From positions 434,001-498,000 of the forward strand of contig NZ_JABTEX010000001.1 of NCBI RefSeq assembly GCF_015711645.1: a DNA stretch of 64,000 nt, read 5' to 3'. The stretch is from Planomonospora sp. ID82291. Its GTDB lineage: Bacteria > Actinomycetota > Actinomycetes > Streptosporangiales > Streptosporangiaceae. Shown piece after piece: positions 22,873 to 34,679 of the stretch (positions are counted from its first letter, which is position 1; each line of letters begins with the position of its first letter). Made by a program: the position numbers and the translations under genes. The notes beneath the pieces are model-generated. The model had not been told where the DNA came from, made no database searches, and was given only the letters and a program-made list of their open reading frames with translations.

Positions 22873-25800
22873 CTACGGCCGGGGCGGCAGGGCGGGGCGG
22901 CGGCGCGAGGGACGTGCCGCGACGTCGGGCGGGGTCGCCGCGGGACGCTCGGCCAGGGCGGCCAGCGCCAGCCGTACGGCCTCCTCGATCTGCGGGTCCC
23001 GCCCGGCGGCCCAGTCGTCCGGGGTGATGTCCACCTCGACGTCCGGGTCGACGCCGTGGTTCTCCACGCCCCAGCCGAGCCCCTCGAACCAGAACGCGTA
23101 CCGGGGCACCGTGACGGAGGTCCCGTCGACCAGGCGGTGGTCGTCCTCGATCCCGATGACGCCGCCCCAGGTGCGGGTGCCGACCACCGGGCCGAGCTTG
23201 TGGATCGTGAAGGCGGCGGTGACGATGTCCCCGTCGGAGCCGGCGTTGTGGTCGGTGACCGCGACGAGCGGCCCGCGCGGGGCCTCCTCGGGGTAGGTGA
23301 TCGGCGCGAGGCCGCGGGGCATGTCCCAGCCGATCACCCGGCGCAGCAGCTTCTCGATGACCAGCTCGGAGGTGTGGCCGCCCCGGTTGCCCCGCACGTC
23401 CACCACGAGCCCCTCGAAGGCCATCTCCCGGCGCAGGTCCCGGTGGAACTGCGCCCAGCCCTCGGCGACCATGTCCGGGATGTGCAGGTAGCCCAGGCGT
23501 CCGCCGCCCAGCTCGCGCACGTGCGCCCGCCGCGCGGCCACCCAGTCCTGGTAGCGCAGCCGCCGGTCGTCGCGGAGCGGGGTGACGGCCACCCGCCGTC
23601 CGCCGCCCAGCGTCAGCTCGACCGGCTTGTCCGCGGCGCCCACCAGGAGCCGCGCCGGACCCTCCGGCGGCACCGGACGGCCGTCGACCGCCAGCAGCGT
23701 CTCCCCCGGCTGCACGCCCACGCCCGGCGCGGCCAGCGGCGAGCGGGCGTGCACGTCCGACGACTCGCCCGGCAGCACCCGGTCGATCTGCCAGCGCCCC
23801 TCGGCGTTCCTGGACAGGTCCGCGCCGAGCAGGCCGACCGGTCCGGCCGCCGGGACGCCCCAGGGGGCGGGCATGACGTACGCGTGCGAGCTGCCGAGCT
23901 CCCCGACGACCTCCCAGAGCAGGTCGGCGAAGTCGTCGTCGGTGGAGACCCGCTCCACCAGCGGCCGGTACTCCTCCAGCACGCCCTCCCAGTCGACGTC
24001 CGCCATGTCCTCCACCCAGAAGTCCGCCCGCATCCGGCGGCCCAGCTGGGTGTAGGCGTGCCGGCGGTAGGCCACCGGGTCGACCGTGATCCGGATCCGC
24101 GACAGGTCCACGGTCACGCCGTCGCCCTTGCCGTCGACCGGGCGGACCGTGAGCTCGCCCTTGTCGGAGACGACGAGGCGGGTCCCGTCACCGCTCACCC
24201 GGTACCAGTCGAGCCTGTCGACGATCTCCTCGCATGTGCGCTTGGCCAGGTCGTAGCGGTCCAGCGCGGGCCGGGGGGACTCGCCGTCGAGGTCACCCCG
24301 GTCCTCGCCGAGCTCCCCGGCCAGCGGCTCGCGCAGCCAGACGAACCCGCCCTTGACCGCGCGCAGCTCCGAGTAGCGCCCCTCGGGCACCGGCACCTGG
24401 ACCACCCGGGCGGCGATCCCCTCGACGTCCACGGTGACGACCGTCTCGTCCTTCTTGTCCTTCTTGTCGTCGTCCTCCGGCTCGGCCACCGGCCGCCCGT
24501 CCACGCTGGGCGCGAACGGCGACGGGGTGGAGGCCGCCAGCGGCACCAGATAGGGGCGGTAGCCGTACGGGAAGGACATGTCGAAGGAGTGCGCGTCGTA
24601 GACCGGGTCGAACCCCCGGCGCGACAGGAACGCCAGGTGGTCGCCGGTGAAGGCGGGCGAGACGTCCACGAAGCGGCCGTCGGTCACGTCGTGCACGACC
24701 CGGTCCACCACCCGGGCCAGCCGGATCCGGCGCAGCGGCGTGGCCTCGGGGTGCGACCAGGCGAGCCAGGCCGAGTCCGGCGACCAGGCCATGCCGTCGA
24801 TCTCGCCGTTGGCCCGGGCCAGCTCGACGACCTCGCCGGAGGCCACGTCGACCAGGAGCAGCCGGCCGTCCCGGGCCGCCGCCGCGACCGTGCGGCCGTC
24901 CGGCGCGACGGCCAGGTCGCCGACCTCGCCCAGCTTGCCGGCGGCGATCCTGCGGCTCTCCCCGCCGCCGGCCGGGCCGATCTCCAGGCCCTGCGTCTCA
25001 CCGTCGTCGAAGACCCACACCACCTGGCCGGCGCCCAGGATCCGGGGCCGGCCCGCCGCGAGCGCGGAGCTGAGCTGCCGGGCCGGACCGTCCCGGTGGG
25101 TCAGCCAGTGCACCGTGCCCCGGATCTCCACCGCGCCGGCCCGCCCGGTCGCGTCCACGGCCAGGTCCTGCAGCCACCGGGCGCTCACCGTCCGCGGCTG
25201 CCGCCCGCGCACCGGGGAGGCGAGCCGGACGTCGAGCCTGCGGGTCTCGGCGTCCAGGCCGTCGAGGACGTAGAGGTCCCCGGCGTTCTGGTAGACGATC
25301 CGGGTCCCGTCGGTGGTGGCGTGCCGGGCGTAGAAGACGTCGTGGTCGGTGTGCCGGCGCAGGCCGGTGCCGTCGGCCGCCACCGAGTAGAGGTTGCCCA
25401 CGCCCTCGTGGTCGGAGAGGAAGACCAGCCGCCCGCCGACGAGCATCGGGCTGGCGAAGTGGCCGTCCACGTCGGCCAGCAGCCGGGTGAAGCCGCCACC
25501 CCCCGACCGGATCCACAGGCGGCCCGCCGTGCCGCCGCGGTAGCGCTTCCAGGTCCCCGGGTCGCGGGCCAGCGCCGCGGTGAGCAGCGCCACCGCGCTC
25601 CCGCCCTCGTCGCTTCCGCCGTCTCCGGAGCCGCCGGGGTCCCCGGTGACCGCCAGGTCGGCGACCGGACCGTACGGCAGGCGCTCGGCCCGCCCGCCGT
25701 CCAGCGTGTAGGCCCAGGTCTGCGAGGCGAACGGCTGGCCGGCCGAACTGATCGCCAGGACCCGGCCGTCCGGGGTCCAGCCGCGGGTGCGGGTCCGGAC

Positions 25801-26061
25801 GTCGCCCCAGTAGGTCAGCCGCTCGGCGGAGCCGGTCTCCAGATCGGCCAGGAACACCTCCGGATCCCCGTCGCGGACGCTCGTCCAGGCGACCTTCGTG
25901 GCGTCGGGCGAGAGGCGGGGGTGCCCCGCCGGGGCCCGGTCGGAGGACAGGCGCCACGCCCGGCCGCCGTCCGCGGGGGCCGCCCAGACGTCGTCGTCGG
26001 CGACGAACGTCAGCAGTTCGCCGGAAAGATGGGGAAATCGCAGGTAAGAACCAGAAGACAT
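22873..26061 (-). CDS. Tricorn-type protease (S41 peptidase)
   Basis: A 1062-residue cytosolic protease homologous to archaeal tricorn, which trims peptides released by the proteasome. The first ~650 residues are two beta-propellers with repeated WSPDSAWLAWS/DGRVLAIS-type blades. A helical segment, a PDZ domain (VQPGETLLAVDGRPV) and the S41 core follow. Catalytic elements match the family: His in GSSHAYV (about 725), Ser in NAGSDGDIV (about 939) and Glu in IGIEDDHRLVDG. A charged loop rich in Asp/Lys (EDDDKKDKKDE) interrupts the second half. ATG 26061 lacks a binding site. A TATGAT lies six bases upstream, suggesting a leaderless message. Confidence 0.93.
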   Translation of the reverse strand: MSSGSYLRFPHLSGELLTFVADDDVWAAPADGGRAWRLSSDRAPAGHPRLSPDATKVAWTSVRDGDPEVFLADLETGSAERLTYWGDVRTRTRGWTPDGRVLAISSAGQPFASQTWAYTLDGGRAERLPYGPVADLAVTGDPGGSGDGGSDEGGSAVALLTAALARDPGTWKRYRGGTAGRLWIRSGGGGFTRLLADVDGHFASPMLVGGRLVFLSDHEGVGNLYSVAADGTGLRRHTDHDVFYARHATTDGTRIVYQNAGDLYVLDGLDAETRRLDVRLASPVRGRQPRTVSARWLQDLAVDATGRAGAVEIRGTVHWLTHRDGPARQLSSALAAGRPRILGAGQVVWVFDDGETQGLEIGPAGGGESRRIAAGKLGEVGDLAVAPDGRTVAAAARDGRLLLVDVASGEVVELARANGEIDGMAWSPDSAWLAWSHPEATPLRRIRLARVVDRVVHDVTDGRFVDVSPAFTGDHLAFLSRRGFDPVYDAHSFDMSFPYGYRPYLVPLAASTPSPFAPSVDGRPVAEPEDDDKKDKKDETVVTVDVEGIAARVVQVPVPEGRYSELRAVKGGFVWLREPLAGELGEDRGDLDGESPRPALDRYDLAKRTCEEIVDRLDWYRVSGDGTRLVVSDKGELTVRPVDGKGDGVTVDLSRIRITVDPVAYRRHAYTQLGRRMRADFWVEDMADVDWEGVLEEYRPLVERVSTDDDFADLLWEVVGELGSSHAYVMPAPWGVPAAGPVGLLGADLSRNAEGRWQIDRVLPGESSDVHARSPLAAPGVGVQPGETLLAVDGRPVPPEGPARLLVGAADKPVELTLGGGRRVAVTPLRDDRRLRYQDWVAARRAHVRELGGGRLGYLHIPDMVAEGWAQFHRDLRREMAFEGLVVDVRGNRGGHTSELVIEKLLRRVIGWDMPRGLAPITYPEEAPRGPLVAVTDHNAGSDGDIVTAAFTIHKLGPVVGTRTWGGVIGIEDDHRLVDGTSVTVPRYAFWFEGLGWGVENHGVDPDVEVDITPDDWAAGRDPQIEEAVRLALAALAERPAATPPDVAARPSRRRPALPPRP

Positions 26062-26126
26062 CACTAAATCATATTGTCCGCTATGCGAATGACCATGTGA
26101 TTTTTCTGCCCGATACGCTGATGTTC

Positions 26127-26717
26127 ATGACGCGAGCCGACAGAGACAACCCCGTGGTGCTGTCCAAGATCTACACCCGTACCGGAGACGACGGCACCAC
26201 CGCGCTCGGCGACATGAGCCGCACCCGCAAGACCGACCCCCGCCTGGCCGCCTACGCGGACGTGGAGGAGGCCAACGCGGCGCTGGGCGTGGCCCTGTCC
26301 CACGGGACGCTCGACGACGACGTCGCCGCGGTCCTCACCCGGATCCAGAACGAGCTGTTCGACGTCGGAGCCGATCTGTGCACCCCGGTCACGGAGGACC
26401 CCGAGTTCCCCCCACTGCGCGTCGAGGAGTCCTACGTCGCGTGGCTGGAGGCCCGCTGCGACGAGTTCAACGAGCGCCTGACGCCGCTGCGCAGCTTCAT
26501 CCTCCCCGGCGGCCCCCCGGCCGTCGCCCAGCTGCACGTCGCCCGCACCGTCGTCCGGCGGGCCGAGCGCACGGTCTGGTCGGCCTTGGAGGCCCACGAG
26601 GACGTCAACCCGCTCACCGCGACGTACCTCAACCGGCTCAGCGACCTGATGTTCATCCTCTGCCGCGTCGCGGCGGGCGGCGACGAGATCCTCTGGAAGC
26701 CCGGCGGCACCCGCTGA
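26127..26717 (+). CDS. Corrinoid adenosyltransferase, PduO type
   Basis: ATP:cob(I)alamin adenosyltransferase making coenzyme B12. The signature KIYTRTGDDGTTALGD is near the N-terminus. The conserved helix RIQNELFDVGADLC, the ATP-site segment RSFILPGG and the C-terminal ARTVVRRAER and NRLSDLMFILCR are all present. The 196 residues match the family. ATG 26121 or 26127 are both possible. No Shine-Dalgarno sequence precedes either, and there is no room for a cobalamin riboswitch in the 65-bp divergent gap. It can serve methylmalonyl-CoA mutase, whose partners MeaB and epimerase are encoded 23 kb away. Confidence 0.93.
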   Translation: MTRADRDNPVVLSKIYTRTGDDGTTALGDMSRTRKTDPRLAAYADVEEANAALGVALSHGTLDDDVAAVLTRIQNELFDVGADLCTPVTEDPEFPPLRVEESYVAWLEARCDEFNERLTPLRSFILPGGPPAVAQLHVARTVVRRAERTVWSALEAHEDVNPLTATYLNRLSDLMFILCRVAAGGDEILWKPGGTR

Positions 26718-26732
26718 CCTCCCGGGTCGGGT

Positions 26733-26767
26733 CCGCTGCGGCCCCCGCCGTACCGGGGCCGCAGCGG
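26733..26767. terminator. Bidirectional terminator hairpin
   Basis: Arms CCGCTGCGGCCCC (26733-26745) and GGGGCCGCAGCGG (26755-26767) pair perfectly around a nine-base loop. The hairpin lies between the convergent adenosyltransferase gene and the end of the atp transcription unit. No T tract follows. Confidence 0.7.
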
Positions 26768-26799
26768 GCCGGAACGCCCCCGCGGCCGCGCTCGGGCGG

Positions 26800-27237
26800 T
26801 CAGGCCACGTCGAGGTGGGCGCCGGGCGGAGCGGACTCCAGCCAGGCGACGAACCCGGTCAGCGCCCGGTAGCCCATGGCCAGCTCGAAGCTGAACGCGC
26901 CGCTGCGGCACTCCAGCGCCGTCACGCCCTCCAGGAACCCGAAGAACTCACCGGAGCCGATCCGCCGGCGCCCGGAAACCACGAGGCCGCGCCTCACGAT
27001 CACGTGGCGCGGCCTCGGCAGCAGACCTACGAGCGGAATCCACTTGAGGCGGCCTTCCGCGTAACGGGCGACTCCCACCCGCCAGCCCCGCTCCCCCGGC
27101 GTCGGGCGCAGGCAGCACAGCACCGAGCCCCGGGAGCGGATCAGGACCAGGGTCCGGACGAGCAGGAGGGCGACGAGCAGCGCCGCCACGATGAGTACGT
27201 CACGCGCCATCATGTCCGCCGCCCCCAGAACCAGCAC
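26800..27237 (-). CDS. DUF2550 family membrane protein
   Basis: A 145-residue protein with one N-terminal transmembrane helix (VLIVAALLVALLLVRTLVLI) and a soluble domain with CCLRPTPGERGWRVGVARYAE, KWIPLVGLLPRP and ALECRSGAFSFELAM. This is the DUF2550 pattern; the gene lies after atpC in many actinomycetes and its function is unknown. GTG 27237 lies 16 bases after the atpC stop; ATG 27213 is an alternative start. It is probably the last gene of the atp transcription unit. Confidence 0.85.
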   Translation of the reverse strand: MLVLGAADMMARDVLIVAALLVALLLVRTLVLIRSRGSVLCCLRPTPGERGWRVGVARYAEGRLKWIPLVGLLPRPRHVIVRRGLVVSGRRRIGSGEFFGFLEGVTALECRSGAFSFELAMGYRALTGFVAWLESAPPGAHLDVA

Positions 27238-27253
27238 CGCTCAGAAGCAGAAC

Positions 27254-27658
27254 TTATCCGACTTCCTCGCCTGCCGCGCGCAACCGGGCCCGGGCGCGCT
27301 TCAGCGCGGCGGCGTCCGCCGCCTCCATGTTGGCCTCGACGGAGGCCTGGGCGCGGTCCAGGGCGTTCTTGGCCCTGGCGACGTCGACCTCGGAACCGAG
27401 CTCGGCCACCTCGGCCAGGATCGAGACCTCGTCGTCCGCCACCGAGAGGAAGCCTCCGTGGACCGCGGCGACGAGGTCGGGCTCGCCACCGCCGCGCTTC
27501 ACCGTCAGCACGCCGCCCTCGACGAGGACGCCGAGCATCGGCGTGTGCCTGGGCATGATGCCGATCTCGCCGTCGACGGTCTTGGCGATCACCATGTCGG
27601 CCTCGCCGGACCAGATCTCCCGCTCCGGTGAGACGACGCCTACTCGCAGCTTCGCCAC
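27254..27658 (-). CDS. atpC: F1Fo ATP synthase epsilon subunit
   Basis: A 134-residue central-stalk subunit. The beta-sandwich shows VVSPEREIWSGEADMV, GEIGIMPRHTPML and HGGFLSVADDEVSILAE. The C-terminal helical pair is ARAKNALDRAQAS and ALKRARARLRAA. GTG 27658 follows GAGGAG closely. It is separated from atpD by 66 bases. Confidence 0.96.
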   Translation of the reverse strand: MAKLRVGVVSPEREIWSGEADMVIAKTVDGEIGIMPRHTPMLGVLVEGGVLTVKRGGGEPDLVAAVHGGFLSVADDEVSILAEVAELGSEVDVARAKNALDRAQASVEANMEAADAAALKRARARLRAAGEEVG

Positions 27659-27724
27659 TTTCTCCTCAGTTCCTTTCGAACCAGACGCCGGTACGGCGCG
27701 CAGCCGTACCGGCGCCTAAGGCGA

Positions 27725-30062
<2,338 letters not shown>

Positions 30063-30065
30063 CGG

Positions 30066-31712
30066 CTACTTCTTCTCGTCGTTGACGTGCTTGACGATCT
30101 TCTCCTGGCCGACCTTCTCGGCGCCGAGCGCCGCGACCGGCTCCTCGTTGACCAGCAGCTCGCCCGCGGAGGTCTCGAAACCCTTCTTGAACTGGGTGAT
30201 CGCGTCCTTGAGGGTCGTGACCGTGTCGTCCGACAGGTCCTTGGTCTCGCGGATCGCGTCGAAGACGCCCTTGTGCTCGCGGCCCAGGTAGTCCAGGAAG
30301 TCCGCCTCGAAGCGGCGGATGTCCTCGACCGGGACGTCGTCCAGCTCACCGGTGGTGCCGGCCCACACGGAGACGACCTGCTTCTCCACCGGGAACGGGC
30401 TGTACTGGGACTGCTTGAGCAGCTCGACCAGGCGCTGGCCGCGCTCCAACTGGGCGCGGGAGGCCGCGTCCAGGTCGGAGGCGAAGGAGGCGAAGGCCTC
30501 CAGGTCGCGGTACTGCGAGAGCGACAGGCGCAGCGTGCCGGCGACCTTCCGCATCGCCTTGACCTGGGCCGAGCCGCCGACGCGGGAGACCGAGACACCG
30601 ACGTTGATCGCCGGGCGCACGCCCGAGTTGAACAGGTCGGTCTCGAGGAAGCACTGGCCGTCGGTGATGGAGATGACGTTGGTCGGGATGAACGCCGAGA
30701 CGTCGTTGCCCTTGGTCTCGATGATCGGCAGACCGGTCATCGAGCCGCCGCCCATGTCGGCGGAGAGCTTGGCGCAGCGCTCCAGCAGGCGCGAGTGCAA
30801 GTAGAAGACGTCGCCGGGGAACGCCTCGCGGCCCGGCGGGCGGCGCAGCAGCAGCGAGACGGCGCGGTAGGCGTCGGCCTGCTTGGTCAGGTCGTCGAAG
30901 ATGATGAGGACGTGCTTGCCCTGGTACATCCAGTGCTGGCCGATGGCCGAACCGGTGTAGGGCGCGAGGTACTTGAAGCCGGCCGGGTCGGACGCCGGGG
31001 CGGCGACGATGGTGGTGTACTCCATCGCGCCCGCCTCCTCGAGGCGGCCCTTGACCTGGGCGATCGTCGAGCCCTTCTGGCCGACGGCGACGTAGACGCA
31101 GCGGACCTGCTTGTCCGGGTCACCGGAGAGCCAGTTCTCCCGCTGGTTGAGGATGGTGTCCACGGCGATGGCCGTCTTGCCCGTGCCGCGGTCGCCGATG
31201 ATCAGCTGGCGCTGTCCGCGGCCGATCGGCGTCATGGCGTCGACCGCCTTGAGACCGGTCTGCAGCGGCTCCTTGACCGGCTGGCGCTGGACGACCGAGG
31301 GGGCCTGGAGCTCGAGGGCGCGCAGGCCCTCGGACTCGATGGCGCCCTTGCCGTCCAGCGGGTTGCCCAGCGGGTCGACCACGCGGCCGAGGAAGGCGTC
31401 GCCGACCGGCACGGACAGGACCTCGCCCGTCCGGCGGACCGACTGGCCCTCCTCGATGTTGCTGAAGTCGCCCAGGATAACGGCACCGATCTCCCGGACG
31501 TCCAGGTTCAGTGCCAGACCACGCGTGCCGTCCTCGAACTCGAGCAGCTCGTTCGCCATCGCCGAGGGAAGGCCGGAGACATGGGCGATGCCGTCGCCGC
31601 AGTCGACGACGGTCCCGATCTCCTCACGCGCGGCGCCTTCCGGCTCGTACGCCTGGACGAAGCGCTCAAGCGCGTCCCGGATCTCGTCCGGCCGGATCGT
31701 AAGCTCCGCCAT
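30066..31712 (-). CDS. atpA: F1Fo ATP synthase alpha subunit
   Basis: A 548-residue non-catalytic nucleotide-binding subunit with Walker [11 protein letters not shown], the [15 protein letters not shown] segment, and the family signature [13 protein letters not shown]. The C-terminal extension (about 510-548, ending [12 protein letters not shown]) is longer than in E. coli. This extension is known in actinobacteria, where it suppresses ATP hydrolysis in mycobacteria; the same role here is an inference. Confidence 0.97.
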   Translation of the reverse strand: MAELTIRPDEIRDALERFVQAYEPEGAAREEIGTVVDCGDGIAHVSGLPSAMANELLEFEDGTRGLALNLDVREIGAVILGDFSNIEEGQSVRRTGEVLSVPVGDAFLGRVVDPLGNPLDGKGAIESEGLRALELQAPSVVQRQPVKEPLQTGLKAVDAMTPIGRGQRQLIIGDRGTGKTAIAVDTILNQRENWLSGDPDKQVRCVYVAVGQKGSTIAQVKGRLEEAGAMEYTTIVAAPASDPAGFKYLAPYTGSAIGQHWMYQGKHVLIIFDDLTKQADAYRAVSLLLRRPPGREAFPGDVFYLHSRLLERCAKLSADMGGGSMTGLPIIETKGNDVSAFIPTNVISITDGQCFLETDLFNSGVRPAINVGVSVSRVGGSAQVKAMRKVAGTLRLSLSQYRDLEAFASFASDLDAASRAQLERGQRLVELLKQSQYSPFPVEKQVVSVWAGTTGELDDVPVEDIRRFEADFLDYLGREHKGVFDAIRETKDLSDDTVTTLKDAITQFKKGFETSAGELLVNEEPVAALGAEKVGQEKIVKHVNDEKK

Positions 31713-31735
31713 CTCTCTTCAGTCTCCCTATTCGC

Positions 31736-32545
31736 CTAGCCGGCCAACCGGCGGCGGACTTCTTCGATTCGTCCCGCGATGGTGGTGTCGATGAGGTCGT
31801 CCCCGATGCGGACGGAGAACCCACCGAGCACTCGCGGATCCACCTCGACGTTCAGGTGAACGTCGTGGCCGTAGGAGGTGCGCAGCCATGTGGCCAGCCG
31901 CTGCTTCTGCTCCTCGGAGAGCGCGACGGCGCTGCGCACCACCGCGACGAGACGCTGCCGCTGCGCGGAGACCAGGTGACCGAACTCCTCCAGCCCACCG
32001 TCCAGGCTACGTCCTCGCGGATGCACCGCGAGTTGGGTCACCAGGCGGACGGTGGTGGGGGTGGCCCTGCCGCCGAGGAGCGAGCCGAGCAGTTCGCGCT
32101 TGCCCTGCGCGGGCGCGGCCGGGTCGGCCAGCGTCCGGTGCAGCTCCGGGTTCGAGGCGACGATGCGCCCGAACCGGAACAGCTCGTCCTCGACGTCGTC
32201 GAGCCTGCCCTGCGCCTCGGCCTCGGCCGCGGCGGCGACGACGCCGAGCCGCTCCAGCGCGTCGGCCAGGTCGCCGGCGCGCGCCCACCGGGCGGAGACG
32301 GCCGCGACGGCCGTCTCCAGCGCGGCGGCGCCGACCTTGCCCTCCAGCAGGACCTGGAGGATCTGGGCCTTCTGCGCCGCCGGGCGGGCGACGTCGGACA
32401 TGCTCCGGCGGAGCCCGTGCTCGCGGTCGAACAGGTCGGCGATCGCGAAGAGCTCATCGGCCAGCGTGCCGAGGTCCGCGCTTCCCGCCACGGCGTTGAA
32501 GCGCTCCTCGACCTCGGCCAGCGAGGCCCTGCTCAGCCCTCTCAT
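31736..32545 (-). CDS. atpH: F1Fo ATP synthase delta subunit
   Basis: A 269-residue peripheral-stalk subunit, longer than the ~180 residues of proteobacteria but normal for actinobacteria. The C-terminal part VVRSAVALSEEQKQRLATWL and VDPRVLGGFSVRIGDDLIDTT (in part) is the conserved OSCP region. A GGAGGGG lies ten bases before the ATG. Confidence 0.94.
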   Translation of the reverse strand: MRGLSRASLAEVEERFNAVAGSADLGTLADELFAIADLFDREHGLRRSMSDVARPAAQKAQILQVLLEGKVGAAALETAVAAVSARWARAGDLADALERLGVVAAAAEAEAQGRLDDVEDELFRFGRIVASNPELHRTLADPAAPAQGKRELLGSLLGGRATPTTVRLVTQLAVHPRGRSLDGGLEEFGHLVSAQRQRLVAVVRSAVALSEEQKQRLATWLRTSYGHDVHLNVEVDPRVLGGFSVRIGDDLIDTTIAGRIEEVRRRLAG

Positions 32546-32630
32546 CGGTCGCTCACCCCTCCTCGTTCGCTGCGCGGCCCGCTCGTACCTCGCGAGCCGC
32601 TCCGCTCACTGCGTCGGGTTCGCTCCGTCA

Positions 32631-33176
32631 TCAGCGGACCGCCGCGTTGCTCGACTCGAGCTCCTCCAGGAACCGGTCGACGGTGCGGCGCTGGCGCGCC
32701 TCGTCCTCGAGGGACTCACCGACGATGCGGCCCGCCAGGTCGATCGACAGGCGACCGAGCTCGGCGCGGAGCTGGGCGAACGCCTGCTGGCGGTCGGCCT
32801 CGATCTGGGCGTGCGCGGCCTCGATGAGGCGGCGGGCCTCGGCCTGCGCCTCCTCGCGGAGCTCGGCCTTGATCTGGGCGCCCTGCTCGCGGGCCTCTTC
32901 GCGCAGGCGGGACGCCTCGTGCCGCGCCTCGGCGAGCTGCTCCTTGTACTGCGCGAGCAGCGCCTTGGCCTCGGCCTGGGCGTCCTGAGCCTTCTGGATC
33001 CCGCCTTCGATCGCCTCGGTCCGCTCGTTCAGCGTCTGCTGGATGCGCGGGGTGAGGATCTTACCGACGACGAGGACGACGAAGAGGAACGCGAAGCCGC
33101 CGACGACCAGCTCGTACATGTGCGGGAGGAGAGGGCTGCTCTCCTCCGCCGCCAGGAGATTAGCTGCGATTGTCAT
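32631..33176 (-). CDS. atpF: F1Fo ATP synthase b subunit
   Basis: A 181-residue stator subunit. It has one N-terminal transmembrane helix (ELVVGGFAFLFVVLVVGKIL), followed by a long right-handed type coiled coil rich in Ala, Glu and Arg (EAKALLAQYKEQLAEARHEA). GGAAGG precedes the ATG by eight bases. The 85-base gap to atpH holds no other frame of note. Confidence 0.95.
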   Translation of the reverse strand: MTIAANLLAAEESSPLLPHMYELVVGGFAFLFVVLVVGKILTPRIQQTLNERTEAIEGGIQKAQDAQAEAKALLAQYKEQLAEARHEASRLREEAREQGAQIKAELREEAQAEARRLIEAAHAQIEADRQQAFAQLRAELGRLSIDLAGRIVGESLEDEARQRRTVDRFLEELESSNAAVR

Positions 33177-33208
33177 CGATGCAGCCTTCCGTCAGGGTGT
33201 GTCTGCGA

Positions 33209-33445
33209 TCAGGAGGCCGGGTAGATGAACGGCGCGACCAGGCCGATCAGGGCGAGCGCCTCGACGAGGACGAAGCCGAGGAGCATGTTCTGGCGGATCA
33301 GGCCGTAGGCCTCGGGCTGGCGGGCGATGGCCTGCAGGCCGTTGCCGAAGATGAGGCCGACGCCGATGCCGGGGCCGAGGGTGGCCAGGCCGTAGCCGAT
33401 CGAGCCGATGTTGCCGGTGACCTCAGCGAGGAACTGGGCGCTCAT
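33209..33445 (-). CDS. atpE: F1Fo ATP synthase c subunit
   Basis: A 78-residue hairpin of two transmembrane helices. The glycine-rich helix 1 is IGYGLATLGPGIGVGLIFG, the polar loop is ARQPEAY, and the proton-carrying Glu is in MLLGFVLVEALALIGLV. AAGGAA precedes the ATG. Confidence 0.97.
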   Translation of the reverse strand: MSAQFLAEVTGNIGSIGYGLATLGPGIGVGLIFGNGLQAIARQPEAYGLIRQNMLLGFVLVEALALIGLVAPFIYPAS

Positions 33446-33526
33446 GTCATTTCCTTTTCGGGACGGCCGGTGGACTGGGATCCCACCGGTCTGGACTCAG
33501 GGGGGAAGGGTCTTTGGTGCGGTTCG

Positions 33527-34318
33527 TCAGTGCTCGGCGTGCAGGGAGCCGCCGATGTACATCGCCGCGAGCATCGCGAACAGGAAGGCCTGCAGGAACT
33601 GGATGAACAGCTCCAGCCCGGTCATCGCGATCGTCATGACGACGCTGATGACGCCGACGGGCGCGCCGAGCGGGCTGAGCTGCTCGAAGAGGAACCAGAA
33701 GCCGACCGCGCTGAAGAAGGCGAGGATGAGGTGGCCGGCGAACATGTTGGCGAAGAGTCGCACCGCGTGGGTGAAGGGCGCCACGACCAGGTTGGAGAGC
33801 AGTTCCAGCGGCGCCATCAGGATGTAGACCGGCTTGGGCAGTCCCGGCGGGAACATCATGTTCTTGAAGTAGCCGATCGGCCCCTGGTGCTTCATGCCCA
33901 GGTAGATCTTGAGCAGGTAGATCGTGCCCGCGAGCACGATCGGGAAGGCGATGTGCGAGGCCACCGGGAACTGCAGGAAGGGCACGACGCCCATCAGGTT
34001 CCAGACCCAGACCAGGAAGAAGATGCTGAGCAGCAGGCCCATCCAGCGGTCGGCGTCCTTGCCCAGGAAGGGCCGGGCGACCTGGTCGCGGACGAACATG
34101 TAGCCGTACTCGGCGACGTTCTGGACGCCCCGGGGCACGAGCTTCGGCTTGGAGAAGGCCGACCAGCAGAAGACCACGACCACGAGCGAGCTCAGCAGCG
34201 CGAGCAGGACCGGCTTGGTGAGCCAGGCCACGCCGGAGACGACCGGCGGGATATCGAACAGTTCGGGGCCCGGAGCCTTGAACTCCTCGGGGGCGGCGAG
34301 GACCGTCAGCGCCTTCAC
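33527..34318 (-). CDS. atpB: F1Fo ATP synthase a subunit
   Basis: A 263-residue membrane subunit with five or six helices. The essential Arg is in VAPFTHAVRLFANMFAGHL, and the C-terminal FLQAFLFAMLAAMYIG is typical. GTG 34318 is used, with AAGGGA seven bases upstream. It is preceded by a small AtpZ-like gene and atpI. Confidence 0.96.
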   Translation of the reverse strand: MKALTVLAAPEEFKAPGPELFDIPPVVSGVAWLTKPVLLALLSSLVVVVFCWSAFSKPKLVPRGVQNVAEYGYMFVRDQVARPFLGKDADRWMGLLLSIFFLVWVWNLMGVVPFLQFPVASHIAFPIVLAGTIYLLKIYLGMKHQGPIGYFKNMMFPPGLPKPVYILMAPLELLSNLVVAPFTHAVRLFANMFAGHLILAFFSAVGFWFLFEQLSPLGAPVGVISVVMTIAMTGLELFIQFLQAFLFAMLAAMYIGGSLHAEH

Positions 34319-34385
34319 GCGGCGTTCCCTTCAACGTGGTAATGGATCAAGACTGCTTCCTCCGCGAGGCGATCACCGCGTGAGG

Positions 34386-34601
34386 TCAACGACCGTACTT
34401 CCGGTAGACCAGGTAGATCGCGAGAACGACACCGATGATCACTCCGATCGGGGTGAACACCGCCACGCCGGTCCACCGGGTCAGCAACCAGCCCGCACCG
34501 CCGTACAGGATGATCCCGGAGAGGATGTAGCTGGGGATTGACCAGGCGGCGTCGGCGAAGTCGCGGCCGTCGTCCTCCGGCCTGCGTTCTTGTTCGCTCA
34601 T
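34386..34601 (-). CDS. AtpZ-like small membrane protein
   Basis: A 71-residue protein with two predicted transmembrane helices (YILSGIILYGGAGWLL and FTPIGVIIGVVLAIYLVYRKYG) of the AtpZ/AtpI (ATPase_gene1) type. Related proteins assist c-ring assembly or form a Mg2+/Ca2+ channel with AtpI. ATG 34601 fits the start of the charged segment; ATG 34610 is an alternative. It lies between atpI and atpB, a position where Streptomyces, from memory, has only atpI. Confidence 0.72.
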   Translation of the reverse strand: MSEQERRPEDDGRDFADAAWSIPSYILSGIILYGGAGWLLTRWTGVAVFTPIGVIIGVVLAIYLVYRKYGR

Positions 34602-34630
34602 CGCGGGCATGACAATAGCAGTCGGGATGT

Positions 34631-34640
34631 TGACTAGTCA
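34631..34640. promoter_or_regulatory. TGACTAGTCA palindrome before the AtpZ-like gene
   Basis: A perfect 10-bp palindrome lies 30 bp upstream of the AtpZ-like start. On the minus strand its first half overlaps a possible -35, with TATTGT as a possible -10 close to the start codon. It could drive or control the atp genes independently of atpI. Confidence 0.3.
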
Positions 34641-34679
34641 TATCGGGCCCGGCCGGGGCCATCATACGCCGCACCGAGA

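Noticed and set aside
22825-26067. A 1080-codon plus-strand open frame
   Set aside because: It lies antisense to the tricorn protease and is composed of Arg/Pro/Gly-rich shadow sequence with no domain.
26062-26126. Cobalamin riboswitch before the adenosyltransferase gene
   Set aside because: The divergent gap is only 65 bp and contains no B12-box-like element.
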